From positions 1 to 10,840 of the forward strand of contig CAIXHI010000234.1 of assembly GCA_903919215.1 (NCBI GenBank): 10,840 nt of DNA, given 5' to 3'. The stretch comes from an uncultured Acidimicrobiaceae bacterium. GTDB taxonomy: Bacteria; Actinomycetota; Acidimicrobiia; Acidimicrobiales; Ilumatobacteraceae. Below, piece after piece: positions 1 through 6,775 of the stretch. Below the pieces are notes generated by a model. It had not been told where the DNA came from. It searched no databases and saw only the letters and a program-made list of their open reading frames with translations. Position 1 is the stretch's first letter; each line of letters opens with the position of its first letter. The position numbers and the translations under genes are program-made.

Positions 1-156
1 CCGAACGCCGAACTGGTGGTCATTTCCGGTGCCGCCCACGGGTTCATGGTCGAGCACGCAACCACGTTCAACAAGGTGTTGCTCGACTTCCTCGCCCGGG
101 TCACGGTGCTGCGCCGCGAGGCCGCCACCGACATCGACATCGCCAAGGCCGGCTGA
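1..156 (+). CDS. Alpha/beta hydrolase, C-terminal fragment (5' end outside window)
   Basis: Frame 1 is open from the first base to a TGA at 154-156 and gives 51 residues. The stretch AAHGFMVEHATTFNKVLLDF looks like the end of an alpha/beta hydrolase fold enzyme: a histidine after a short strand (VVISGAAHGFMVEH), where the catalytic His of the family sits, followed by the closing helix (FNKVLLDFL). The tail after it is short and polar. The nucleophile and acid lie outside the window, so neither substrate nor catalytic competence can be judged. The gene ends 6 bp before the stop of the convergent desaturase gene, with no visible terminator between them. A haloperoxidase or lipase-like carboxylesterase is possible. 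Assignment rests on fold-level pattern only. Confidence 0.6.
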   Translation, partial: PNAELVVISGAAHGFMVEHATTFNKVLLDFLARVTVLRREAATDIDIAKAG

Positions 157-162
157 ACCGGC

Positions 163-1266
163 TCACTGCTCGGCAGCGAGCTCCTGGCGACGGCGGTAGG
201 CCCACCCCGGACTCCGCAACACGAAGCCCAATCGGTCGCGCCAGTTGGTACTGCGGGCGACCTCGCGGAACATGTCGCGGTACTCGTGCGTCGCCACGGT
301 CCAGAGGTTGTAGGACTCCACGTTCGTGGTGAGGCCGTACACCACCGGCTCGACATCGCGCTCTTCGCGGGTGAACGTGCCGAACATGCGGTCCCAGATG
401 ATGAGGATGCCAGCATGGTTGCGATCGATGTACCGCTTGTTGCGACCATGATGAACCCGATGATGTGATGGCGTGTTCAGCACTTCCTCACCGGCGCCCA
501 ACGACTTCACCATGTCGGTGTGGATCCAGTACTGGTAGATCAGGTTCACCGCTCGCGAGGTTTCGATGATCGAGGGGCGCACACCGATCGCCGCGGGCAG
601 GCCGTAGGGCACCCACACGCCGAAGGCGCCGGCAACGGGCTGACGTAGCGCTGTGGAGAGGTTGTAGTGCTCACTGCTGTGGTGCACCACGTGGATCGCC
701 CACATGCTGCGGATCTCGTGCTGGAAACGATGGTTCCAGTAGTACGCGAGGTCCCACCACACCATGGAGAGCGCCCAGGGCACCACACCGTTGCCGAGGT
801 CGCGAGCCTGACCCTTGCGCCAGAACCGCGTGGCACTGGTGAGCGCCGCTGTCGTGGCCGTGAGCACCACGCCACCGGCGACGATGGCTGCGACGCCACC
901 CACCTCGGCGACCTTGCGTGCCTTCGCCTTCGCGCGGCGACCGGCCTCGCTGCGTGTGTCGGCGGTGCGCGCCACGTAGTCGGCCACGGTGGTGACGGCC
1001 ACCGCGGTGACGGCGACGCCGAGCACGACCTTGCCGACGCGCCCGCTGCGCTTGCCCACCTTGAACGGCACCGCGTACGCAGCCAGCGCTGCCGTGATCG
1101 GCGTGGTGAGGCTAAGTGCACCCATCGCCAGGCTCGTCTTCGAGTCGGGCACCAGATAGTCGGCCGCGCTGGGACCTTCGACAGCCGCCCGTCGCTCGAG
1201 CGCACGCTTCTCCCACGCCATCGAGCCGTAGTACAGAGGGGTCACCGCCACCGAGAGATCGACCAT
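163..1266 (-). CDS. Sterol desaturase / fatty acid hydroxylase family membrane protein
   Basis: Membrane di-iron oxygenase of the FA_hydroxylase family, expected to hydroxylate or desaturate a lipid using O2 at the membrane. With the start used here (367 aa), the histidine motifs are HRFQH (179-183), HVVHH (192-196), a lone His at about 249 (YQYWIH) and SHHRVHH (267-273), with NH at 283-284. Their order and spacing match the family. Hydrophobic segments lie near 44-68, 79-99 and 119-143; between the last two is a basic stretch, RRAKAKARK (110-118). The ATG at 1266 gives MVDLSVAVTPLYYG, which resembles actinobacterial homologues. An ATG at 1284 adds six residues, and extension to 1356 would run into the divergent Nudix gene. 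No clear Shine-Dalgarno decides between 1266 and 1284. The substrate (sterol, carotenoid or fatty acyl chain) is unknown. Confidence 0.87.
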   Translation of the reverse strand: MVDLSVAVTPLYYGSMAWEKRALERRAAVEGPSAADYLVPDSKTSLAMGALSLTTPITAALAAYAVPFKVGKRSGRVGKVVLGVAVTAVAVTTVADYVARTADTRSEAGRRAKAKARKVAEVGGVAAIVAGGVVLTATTAALTSATRFWRKGQARDLGNGVVPWALSMVWWDLAYYWNHRFQHEIRSMWAIHVVHHSSEHYNLSTALRQPVAGAFGVWVPYGLPAAIGVRPSIIETSRAVNLIYQYWIHTDMVKSLGAGEEVLNTPSHHRVHHGRNKRYIDRNHAGILIIWDRMFGTFTREERDVEPVVYGLTTNVESYNLWTVATHEYRDMFREVARSTNWRDRLGFVLRSPGWAYRRRQELAAEQ

Positions 1267-1283
1267 TCCCACAGTCTGGCGCA

Positions 1284-1289
1284 TAGGGT
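1284..1289 (+). promoter_or_regulatory. Putative -10 box (TAGGGT) of the Nudix gene
   Basis: TAGGGT fits the actinobacterial -10 pattern TANNNT and ends 8 nt before the ATG at 1298, so transcription would begin at or next to the start codon (leaderless). No convincing -35 is seen. The same bases contain AGGG 9 nt before the ATG, so a weak Shine-Dalgarno reading is an alternative. The box lies in the short gap between two divergent genes. Confidence 0.4.
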
Positions 1290-1297
1290 GCGTCGCG

Positions 1298-2020
1298 ATG
1301 ATCCCCCACGACGATGTCTTGCGCGATCGCATGCGCCGCCACCTGGCCGAGCACACGCTGCTCGAGGCCGATCACGAGGGCCACAAGCGCGCCGCCGTCG
1401 CGATCGTGGTAGTGCCCAGCGAACCCGGCGCCGACCCATACGACCCCGGCGCGTTCAGCGCAGAGGAGATGACGGTCGTGCCCGGCGACATCACCGGTCT
1501 CACCGGGGCGATGACCGACGTGTCCGGAGGCGCCGCATTTCTGCTGTGCCGACGTGCCGCCAAGTTGAACAGCCATGGTGGCCAGTGGGCGCTGCCGGGC
1601 GGCCGGATGGACCCGGGTGAGACGCCGGAGGACACCGCTCGGCGTGAGTTGCACGAGGAGTTGGGCCTCGATCTGCCCGAGTCGGCAGTACTCGGCCGGC
1701 TCGACGACTACGTCACTCGCTCGGGGTACATCATGACCCCAGTGGTGCTGTGGGCCGGTGGCGACGTCGTGCTCCACCCCGACCCTGCCGAGGTCGCCCA
1801 CGTGTACCGCATCGGCTGCCACCACCTGCAGCGCGACGACTCGCCGAGGTTCATCACCATCCCCGAGAGCGACCGTCCCGTGGTGCAGGTGCCCCTGGGC
1901 GGCGATCTGATTCACGCACCCACCGGCGCTGTGCTGGTGCAGTTCCGCTGGGTCGCCCTCGATGGCGAGATCGGCCGCCGCGTCCACGAGTTCGAGCAAC
2001 CCGTCTTCGCCTGGAAGTAG
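1298..2020 (+). CDS. Nudix hydrolase, possibly CoA pyrophosphatase-like
   Basis: A 240-residue Nudix pyrophosphohydrolase, cleaving a nucleoside diphosphate linked to another moiety. The Nudix box is perfect at residues 102-124: G102, E108, then RELHEELGL at 116-124, giving GX5EX7REUXEEXGU with the metal-binding glutamates E117, E120 and E121. The residues just before it (FLLCRR...LNSHGGQWALPGG) resemble the UPF0035 element seen in NudL-type coenzyme A pyrophosphatases (LLTKR...H.G..FPGG), so CoA or acyl-CoA is a reasonable guess; that element is not an exact match. The protein is longer than minimal Nudix enzymes because of an N-terminal extension (about residues 1-75) and a C-terminal part after 160. 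It converges on dut with a 10-bp gap. Start at ATG 1298, divergent from the desaturase; likely transcribed leaderless. Confidence 0.88.
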   Translation: MIPHDDVLRDRMRRHLAEHTLLEADHEGHKRAAVAIVVVPSEPGADPYDPGAFSAEEMTVVPGDITGLTGAMTDVSGGAAFLLCRRAAKLNSHGGQWALPGGRMDPGETPEDTARRELHEELGLDLPESAVLGRLDDYVTRSGYIMTPVVLWAGGDVVLHPDPAEVAHVYRIGCHHLQRDDSPRFITIPESDRPVVQVPLGGDLIHAPTGAVLVQFRWVALDGEIGRRVHEFEQPVFAWK

Positions 2021-2030
2021 CCCTCGGCCG

Positions 2031-2468
2031 TCAGGCCGTGCCGGTGTGGCCGAAGCCGCCGCCGCGATCGTCTCCGTCGAGCGACTGCACCTCGTGCCAC
2101 TGCACTTCCTCGACACGCTGCACTACGAGTTGCGCGATGCGGTCGCCACGGTGGATGTGGAACGGCTCGTGCGGGTCGGTGTTCAGCAGCACCACCTTGA
2201 TCTCGCCGCGGTAGGCAGAGTCGATGAGTCCAGGTGCGTTGGCGACGGTGACGCCGTGCTTCAGCGCGTTGCCGCTGCGTGGCAGCACGAACCCGGCGTA
2301 GCCGAGCGGGATCGCGATGCTGATGCCCGTGGGCATCAGCAAACGACCGCCGGCCGGCAGCACGACAGCGCTCTCGCGCGCCCGCAGGTCGAGGCCTGCG
2401 TCGCCCGGATGGGCGTAGCTCGGCAACGGCAGTTCAGGGTCGAGACGGACGATCGGCACCGGCAGCAC
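2031..2468 (-). CDS. dut: Deoxyuridine 5'-triphosphate nucleotidohydrolase (dUTPase)
   Basis: Hydrolyses dUTP to dUMP and pyrophosphate, keeping uracil out of DNA and supplying thymidylate synthesis; cytoplasmic homotrimer. All five trimeric dUTPase motifs are present in the 145 residues: motif I AHPGDAGLDL (19-28), II PRSG (63-66), III GLIDSAYRGE (80-89) with the catalytic Asp at 83, IV RGDRIAQLV (107-115), and V DRGGGFGHTG (134-143), the arm that closes over a neighbouring active site. Length is normal. The start is GTG at 2468; a second in-frame GTG three codons later is an alternative with GAGGG 10 nt upstream. It is the last gene of the minus-strand run NfeD-hydrolase-dut, but a 94-bp gap, a -10-like TACACT and upstream repeats suggest a promoter of its own. 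Confidence 0.95.
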   Translation of the reverse strand: MLPVPIVRLDPELPLPSYAHPGDAGLDLRARESAVVLPAGGRLLMPTGISIAIPLGYAGFVLPRSGNALKHGVTVANAPGLIDSAYRGEIKVVLLNTDPHEPFHIHRGDRIAQLVVQRVEEVQWHEVQSLDGDDRGGGFGHTGTA

Positions 2469-2474
2469 GCCCTC

Positions 2475-2480
2475 AGTGTA
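2475..2480 (-). promoter_or_regulatory. Putative -10 box (TACACT) of dut
   Basis: On the minus strand TACACT matches TANNNT and ends exactly 6 nt before the GTG start at 2468, the usual distance from a -10 box to +1. This predicts a leaderless dut mRNA. The -35 position (about 2498-2503) has no recognisable hexamer and falls at the edge of the tandem repeats, so activation or repression from those repeats is conceivable. Confidence 0.45.
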
Positions 2481-2498
2481 CGAGTGCCACGCCGCCAG

Positions 2499-2534
2499 CC
2501 CGAGTGGGACGTGACACCCGAGTGGGACGTGACA
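2499..2534. repeat. Two perfect tandem 18-bp repeats upstream of dut
   Basis: The unit CCCGAGTGGGACGTGACA occurs twice without a break (2499-2516 and 2517-2534), followed by a further CCCG. A partial likeness, CGAGTGCCAC, occurs at 2481-2490. The repeats fill the noncoding gap between the hydrolase stop and the dut start and begin where the -35 of dut would lie. They could be tandem regulator sites or a remnant of a dispersed intergenic repeat. Two units without spacers do not make a CRISPR. Confidence 0.85.
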
Positions 2535-2557
2535 CCCGGGGTGTCACCAGCCACTCG
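2519..2557. repeat. Long imperfect palindrome overlapping the second tandem repeat
   Basis: Left arm 2519-2537 and right arm 2539-2557 are complementary around the centre base 2538. The inner 9 bp are perfect (GTGACACCC / GGGTGTCAC). A 3-nt symmetric mismatch follows (2526-2528 against 2548-2550), then 7 more perfect pairs (CGAGTGG / CCACTCG), so 16 of 19 positions pair. As RNA it would form a strong hairpin about 5 nt after the hydrolase stop codon. No T-tract follows on either strand, so it is not a classical terminator. It could protect an mRNA 3' end, act as an operator, or be a REP-like dispersed element. Confidence 0.85.
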
Positions 2558-2562
2558 AAACG

Positions 2563-3453
2563 TCAGCCGGTGGGGCGACGGGCGAGGCTCTGCACGCGGC
2601 GCAGGCCCTTGCGCTTGGGCGGCGGAGCCTGAAGTTCGAGCTCGCGGGCGGCCTTGGCGACGCGCACATCGTTGGTGATGATCTCGCCGAACTTGGCCGG
2701 GTCGGCCAGTAGCCAGCTGTGCGAACCCTCGACGATGGTGCCCTGCACACCGGACGCGACACACAACGCCTCGAACGACTCACGCGGGATGATGCCGTCG
2801 CGGGTGCCCCACAGGATGCTGATCGGCAGGCCCGCGTTGCGCAGCGACTCGAGCTCACCGCGCAGGTCGGAGCGGCGCGCCAGGTTGGCCACCTTGACGA
2901 TCGCCCGCGGGTTGCGCAACAGGTTGGGCAACAGGTCTTCCACCACGACCGGCAGCACGCGGGTCGCCTGACGGATGGGCCACACGTCGCTGGGGAAGTG
3001 CAGACCCCAGTCCCACAGTGGGCGCTCGGCGATGCTGCGCAGGCCACGTCCGCTCTTCCACGCGGACCCGCCGATCGAGTTCACCAACACCAGGCTGCGC
3101 ACACGGTCGCGATGGTCGTGAGCGAAGCGCACCGCCACCCCACCGCCGAACGAGTGGCCCAGCATGACCACCGGCTCCTCGATACCGATCGTGTCGAGCA
3201 GGTCGGCTACCCACAGGGCATACCCGCGCAACGAGAACGAGTCGCCCGGCAGGTCGGCACTCCCACCGAAACCCGGCAAAGCCGGGGCAATGACGCGGCA
3301 ACCCTGTTCGGCGATCGTGCTGATGACATCGCGATACGTGTGTTGACCGAGTGCCCACCCGTGCAGCAGCACGACAGGCATCCCTTCGCCCGCCACCCCG
3401 TAGGTTGCGGTACGACCTTGCACGAACGTGCGCCGGTCGACCACGGGAACCAT
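2563..3453 (-). CDS. Alpha/beta hydrolase fold protein
   Basis: A 296-residue hydrolase with a complete triad: Ser101 in the nucleophile elbow GHSFGG (99-104), Asp219 in WGTRDGIIP, and His245 in GSHSW. The HGW motif at 31-33 supplies the oxyanion hole; a helical lid lies roughly at 130-205. No signal peptide is visible, so it should be cytoplasmic. After about residue 265 comes a basic, proline-rich tail (APPPKRKGLRRVQSLARRP) not needed for the fold. The ATG start lies 5 nt after the NfeD stop, so the two are probably cotranscribed; AAGGA about 12 nt upstream is a distant ribosome binding site. Substrate unknown: the family includes esterases, epoxide hydrolases and C-C bond hydrolases, and nothing here singles one out. 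Confidence 0.88.
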   Translation of the reverse strand: MVPVVDRRTFVQGRTATYGVAGEGMPVVLLHGWALGQHTYRDVISTIAEQGCRVIAPALPGFGGSADLPGDSFSLRGYALWVADLLDTIGIEEPVVMLGHSFGGGVAVRFAHDHRDRVRSLVLVNSIGGSAWKSGRGLRSIAERPLWDWGLHFPSDVWPIRQATRVLPVVVEDLLPNLLRNPRAIVKVANLARRSDLRGELESLRNAGLPISILWGTRDGIIPRESFEALCVASGVQGTIVEGSHSWLLADPAKFGEIITNDVRVAKAARELELQAPPPKRKGLRRVQSLARRPTG

Positions 3454-3458
3454 GGCGG

Positions 3459-4841
3459 CTACTCGTCCTTGGGGCGACGCTCGCGGTAGTCGCGAGCAGC
3501 ACCCTCAACCGGCTCGACCTCCAGCGTCACACCATCGATCGCGATCACTCGCAACTCGGCACCGGCAGCCAGCGGGGTGGCGCGGTTCGTGCGTGCACGC
3601 CACTTGGCTTCGCCCACCTGGGCGACTCCCTCAGGGTCGATCGCGCCAACCGCAAGGCCGATCGAGCCGATCATCCAGTCGCGGCCAATGGTGGGTGTTG
3701 CGAAACGCGTGCGCACCATCGATGGCATACCCACCACGAACGTCAGCAACACACCGCTGATGCCGACGAACAACGTGAGCCAACCGAGGCGCAGATCGTT
3801 CCCCGGCAGCGGTGAGTAGAGGAACCACGAACCGAGCACGAACAGCGCGGTGCCCACACCGGTCCAGAGCCGTGGGATACCCACCTGGACGTCGATCGCG
3901 AAGGCGATCAGCGCGACGATGAGCAACGCCACCGCAACGGGGCGGGTGGGGAGAGCAGCAAGGCCGTAGCAACCGAGCACCGTCAGCACTGCGCCGACGA
4001 CACCGGCCACGCCGACACCGGCGGTGAAGAACTCGAAGATCAACAGGCACAGGCCGATGACCAGGAACAGGTAGGCCATCGGCGGGCTGGCCACCGTGTG
4101 GAACATCTCCTCGATCAGGCCGAGGCCGGAGAAGCGCACCAGCGTCGCGACCTTCTGCGTCTGGCCCTTGTCGTTCAGCTCTTCGGCGACCGTGTTCAAC
4201 ACGGTGCCGTCCTGGAGCTGCACACCATCCATTGCCAGCACCATGCTGCGCACGGTGGGCACACCTTCGTCGGTGGTGTCGAGCTTCAGCACGCCCGTGC
4301 GGCGGGCGTCTCCGAACGACATCGAGCCGTTGCGCAGCGTGTCGGCGCCAGCGCCGAGGTCGACCGTGGCGCCGTCGAGCGTGATCAGATCGCCGGTGTG
4401 GCCGATGCGGCTACCGGCCACCATCGCCGTCACATCAGCGACGCCGAACAGTTGCGCCGGAGTTCCATAGGCACGGGCGTCGCGTGACGGACCCACCCAG
4501 ATGCCGATCGCGATCTTGGCGTCGGCCACTTTCTGCAGCAGCTGCCGCATGGTGGCTGTGTCGACCACTGCGCCACCGGTGTTGAGCTGCAGAATCAGCG
4601 CCTGCGAACCCTTGGCCGTCGACGAGTCGATCGCGTCCTCGATCGACTGCACCGTTACCTCGTCGAACAGACCCGAAACCTGCAGCACGTCCACGGGTGC
4701 CAGATCGGCCGCCGCATCGGTCGTGCTGGCGTCCGTCGTCGGGGGCACGGTGCTGCTGGCCCGCACTGGGGATGACAGCAGCGACAACCCTGCTAGCCCC
4801 ACGAGGGGGCCTACGAGAAGAGTGATCGCTAGTCTGCGCAC
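3459..4841 (-). CDS. NfeD-like membrane protein (ClpP-like protease domain, TM segments, NfeD/OB domain)
   Basis: A 460-residue protein with the long-NfeD layout: signal peptide (1-28), a Ser/Thr/Ala/Asp-rich linker, a ClpP/crotonase-like protease domain (about 50-245), four or five membrane helices (about 255-371), and a C-terminal OB-fold NfeD domain (about 385-447, with VGEAKWRAR and GAELRVIAIDGVTLEV). The family works in membrane protein quality control, often beside SPFH/stomatin proteins; none is visible here. The protease domain looks degenerate: LNTGGA (86-91) stands where LDTPGG is usual, and Tyr125 in DARAYGTPAQ appears to occupy the position of the catalytic Ser of the usual ARAASAG motif. 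It may be inactive. The GTG start at 4841 has a clear GGAGG 5 nt upstream and is 2 bp from the divergent ATPase start. Confidence 0.85.
   Translation of the reverse strand: MRRLAITLLVGPLVGLAGLSLLSSPVRASSTVPPTTDASTTDAAADLAPVDVLQVSGLFDEVTVQSIEDAIDSSTAKGSQALILQLNTGGAVVDTATMRQLLQKVADAKIAIGIWVGPSRDARAYGTPAQLFGVADVTAMVAGSRIGHTGDLITLDGATVDLGAGADTLRNGSMSFGDARRTGVLKLDTTDEGVPTVRSMVLAMDGVQLQDGTVLNTVAEELNDKGQTQKVATLVRFSGLGLIEEMFHTVASPPMAYLFLVIGLCLLIFEFFTAGVGVAGVVGAVLTVLGCYGLAALPTRPVAVALLIVALIAFAIDVQVGIPRLWTGVGTALFVLGSWFLYSPLPGNDLRLGWLTLFVGISGVLLTFVVGMPSMVRTRFATPTIGRDWMIGSIGLAVGAIDPEGVAQVGEAKWRARTNRATPLAAGAELRVIAIDGVTLEVEPVEGAARDYRERRPKDE
4830..4835 (+). promoter_or_regulatory. Putative -10 box (TAGTCT) of the ATPase operon
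   Basis: TAGTCT matches TANNNT and ends 8 nt before the GTG at 4844. No Shine-Dalgarno precedes that GTG, and an in-frame TGA at 4823-4825 rules out a start further upstream, so leaderless transcription fits. The box lies inside the first codons of the divergent NfeD gene. No clear -35 is visible. Confidence 0.4.
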
Positions 4842-4843
4842 AA

Positions 4844-5701
4844 GTGCCTCCGAAGCGCGTTGATCCGCTGCAGTTCCTCACCAGCTCCACCGTGGCCATA
4901 GTGGCCGGCAAGGGTGGAGTCGGGAAGACCACGGTAACCGCCGTTCTGGCGCGTGCGGCAATCCGTCGAGGACTTCGTGTGTTGGTGATCGAACTCGACG
5001 GCAAGCCTGCGCTCTCCCGCCTGCTCCCGGACGTGGAGGTGCTGCAGCTGTCCGCCACTGCTGCCCTGGCCGAGTACCTCGACACACATGGCCTGTCGTT
5101 GGTGACCAAAAGGCTCGTCTCCAGCGGCATCATCGACGTGGTTGCCACCGCTTCCCCGGGCATCGACGACATCGTGGTCCTCGGCAAGATCCGCCAACTG
5201 GAGCAAAGCGGCCGCTACGACCTGGTGCTCGTCGATGGGCCAGCCGCCGGTCACGCGATCACATTGCTGATGTCGGCCAAGAGCATGCGCACCACCATGC
5301 GCAGCGGCCCGATCAATGCACAGGCCGCTGACGCCGCAGCGATGTTGGCCGACCCCACCCGCTGCCAGGTGATCCTGGTGACGCTGCCAGAGACCACCCC
5401 GATGAACGAGGCCGTCGAGACCGCATTCGCGCTGGAGGACCGGGTGGGTGTGCACCTCGGCCCGATCGTGGTGAACGGCGTCGACGCCGGGCCTGCGCTG
5501 CCCGCCGATGCAGCGCCGGTCGGCAGCCCGTTGCGAGTGGCTGCCGAGTTCCGCAACACTCGCCGGCTGCTCCACGAGGCCGCGTGCCGCGATCTCGGCG
5601 ACATGCTGGCGCTGCCCCAGATCGTGCTGTCGCACGTACCGGGTGCCCGCCTCGATACCGCATCGGTCGAGGCACTGGCCGATGAACTGGACCCGCGATG
5701 A
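4844..5701 (+). CDS. ArsA/Get3-family ATPase, first of pair
   Basis: A 285-residue SIMIBI-class P-loop ATPase. The deviant Walker A is GKGGVGKTT (22-30), with both the P-loop Lys28 and the dimer-bridging signature Lys23. DGPAAGHAITLL (131-142) is the Switch II region, matching the ArsA DTAPTGHTL motif, and LVTLPETTPMNEA (178-190) the following strand-loop. Single domain, half the length of tandem E. coli ArsA. The context resembles Mycobacterium tuberculosis Rv3679-Rv3680, adjacent Get3-like ATPases; an arsenite role is not implied, since no ars genes are nearby. The GTG start at 4844 is the only in-frame candidate after the TGA at 4823-4825, and it keeps the family-like N-terminus DPLQFLTSSTVAIVAGKGG. 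The gene ends in an ATGA overlap with the second ATPase, so a heterodimer made in balanced amounts is plausible. Confidence 0.88.
   Translation: MPPKRVDPLQFLTSSTVAIVAGKGGVGKTTVTAVLARAAIRRGLRVLVIELDGKPALSRLLPDVEVLQLSATAALAEYLDTHGLSLVTKRLVSSGIIDVVATASPGIDDIVVLGKIRQLEQSGRYDLVLVDGPAAGHAITLLMSAKSMRTTMRSGPINAQAADAAAMLADPTRCQVILVTLPETTPMNEAVETAFALEDRVGVHLGPIVVNGVDAGPALPADAAPVGSPLRVAAEFRNTRRLLHEAACRDLGDMLALPQIVLSHVPGARLDTASVEALADELDPR
4847..4851 (-). promoter_or_regulatory. Shine-Dalgarno GGAGG of the NfeD-like gene
   Basis: CCTCC on the plus strand reads GGAGG on the minus strand, 5 nt before the GTG at 4841. It supports that start. It lies within codons 2-3 of the divergent ATPase gene, so the NfeD leader and its promoter must sit inside the ATPase coding sequence. 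Confidence 0.65.
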
Positions 5702-6765
5702 CCACGCTTGCGGCACATCTCGCCGCCGCCGAGGTCGTGATCTGCTGCGGTTCCGGTGGCGTGGGCAAGACCACCACTGCTGCGGCACTCGGTCTGGAGG
5801 CGGCCCGCAGCGGCCGTCGGGCCGTCGTCATCACCATCGACCCGGCGAAACGGCTGGCCGACGCGCTGGGCGTGCCCGGTGGGTTGGGCAACGATCCGCT
5901 TCGCCTCGACGTGCCCGGCAACGGCGAGCTGTGGGCGCTGATGCTGGACACGGCCACCACGTTCGACGGGTTGGTGCGCTCCAATGCGGCCGATGCCGAG
6001 CAGGCCGAACGCATCCTGGCCAACGGCTTCTACCGCAACGTGGCCGGCTCGCTGAGCGGCACCCAGGAGTACATGGCTGCCGAACGGCTCCATGCGCTGC
6101 ACCTCGACCCGCGCTTCGATCTGGTCATCGTCGACACCCCACCCACCCGCAGCGCGCTCGACTTCCTCGATGCCCCCGGAACCATTTCGCGATTCATCGA
6201 CCACCCGTTGTTCAAGCTGCTGATGATGCCCACCCGCCGTGGCTTGAAGGTGCTGAACATCGCCACGCAGCCGCTCTTGCGCACCATCGGCAAGGTCGTC
6301 GGCGGCGACGTATTGGCCGACGCGGTCGCCTTCTTCCAGGCCTTCGCCGGCATGGAGACCGGGTTCCGTTCACGGGCCGAGGACGTGATGGCCCTGCTGC
6401 ACAGCGACGTCACCCGCTTCGTGCTCGTCGCCTCGCCACGGGAGGACACGATCGAGGAGGCCCGCTACTTCGCCAAGCGACTGCACCAGACCGATCTGGA
6501 GGTGGCGGCCATCGTCGTCAACCGCTGCACCCCCGAGTTCGGCGAGCCACCCGCCAAGCGACCCAAACCAGCGGCCCAAGCAGTGCTCTACGACAACCTG
6601 GTTGAGCTGCGGGCCAACGCCGCCACCGAGCGGCATCAGGCGGCAGCTCTGTTGTCGACCACGGGGGTACCGCGGGATGTGCACACGACCTGGGTGCCCA
6701 CCCTGCCCGGCGATGTACACACGCTCGCTGCGTTGGCCACTATCCGCACGTTGTTGTTCGGCTGA
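5698..6765 (+). CDS. ArsA/Get3-family ATPase, second of pair
   Basis: A 355-residue partner of the preceding ATPase. The P-loop is GSGGVGKTT (18-26): Lys24 is kept but the signature lysine of the deviant Walker A is Ser19. VITIDPAKRLADALG (44-58) and VDTPPTRSALDFLDAP (145-160, Switch II) are characteristic of the actinobacterial ArsA-like subfamily. A helix-rich middle with hydrophobic patches (about 160-235, including RFIDHPLFKLLMMPTRRG) could hold a client, as the Get3 helical subdomain does; that is inference. VVNRC (273-277) precedes a Lys/Pro-rich loop. Start ATG 5698 overlaps the TGA of the first gene by 4 bp, indicating translational coupling. In M. tuberculosis a comparable pair (Rv3679-Rv3680) has been studied as Get3 homologues; orthology here is likely but unproven. 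Confidence 0.88.
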   Translation: MTTLAAHLAAAEVVICCGSGGVGKTTTAAALGLEAARSGRRAVVITIDPAKRLADALGVPGGLGNDPLRLDVPGNGELWALMLDTATTFDGLVRSNAADAEQAERILANGFYRNVAGSLSGTQEYMAAERLHALHLDPRFDLVIVDTPPTRSALDFLDAPGTISRFIDHPLFKLLMMPTRRGLKVLNIATQPLLRTIGKVVGGDVLADAVAFFQAFAGMETGFRSRAEDVMALLHSDVTRFVLVASPREDTIEEARYFAKRLHQTDLEVAAIVVNRCTPEFGEPPAKRPKPAAQAVLYDNLVELRANAATERHQAAALLSTTGVPRDVHTTWVPTLPGDVHTLAALATIRTLLFG

Positions 6766-6775
6766 GGTCAGTTGC

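Noticed and set aside
1267..1356. Upstream extension of the desaturase to 1356
   Set aside because: It would overlap the Nudix coding start and adds an Arg/Ser-rich segment unlike family N-termini.
667..1620. Long plus-strand open frame (317 codons) across the desaturase and Nudix genes
   Set aside because: It lies antisense to the desaturase and out of frame with Nudix, with low-complexity Arg/His/Gly composition typical of GC-rich shadow frames.
2025..2038. CGGCC-GTCA-GGCCG hairpin between Nudix and dut stops
   Set aside because: Only 5 bp of stem with no T-tract on either strand; common by chance in such GC-rich DNA, so not called as a terminator.
1112..2116. Long minus-strand open frame opposite the Nudix gene
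   Set aside because: The plus strand encodes a perfect Nudix box here; the antisense product shows no recognisable domain.
2499..2534. Possible CRISPR repeats
   Set aside because: Only two 18-bp units, directly abutting with no spacers, and no cas genes.
4844..6765. Arsenite efflux operon
   Set aside because: ArsA-like folds alone do not show arsenic function; no arsB, arsC, arsR or arsD is present, and the paired context matches Get3-like ATPases instead.
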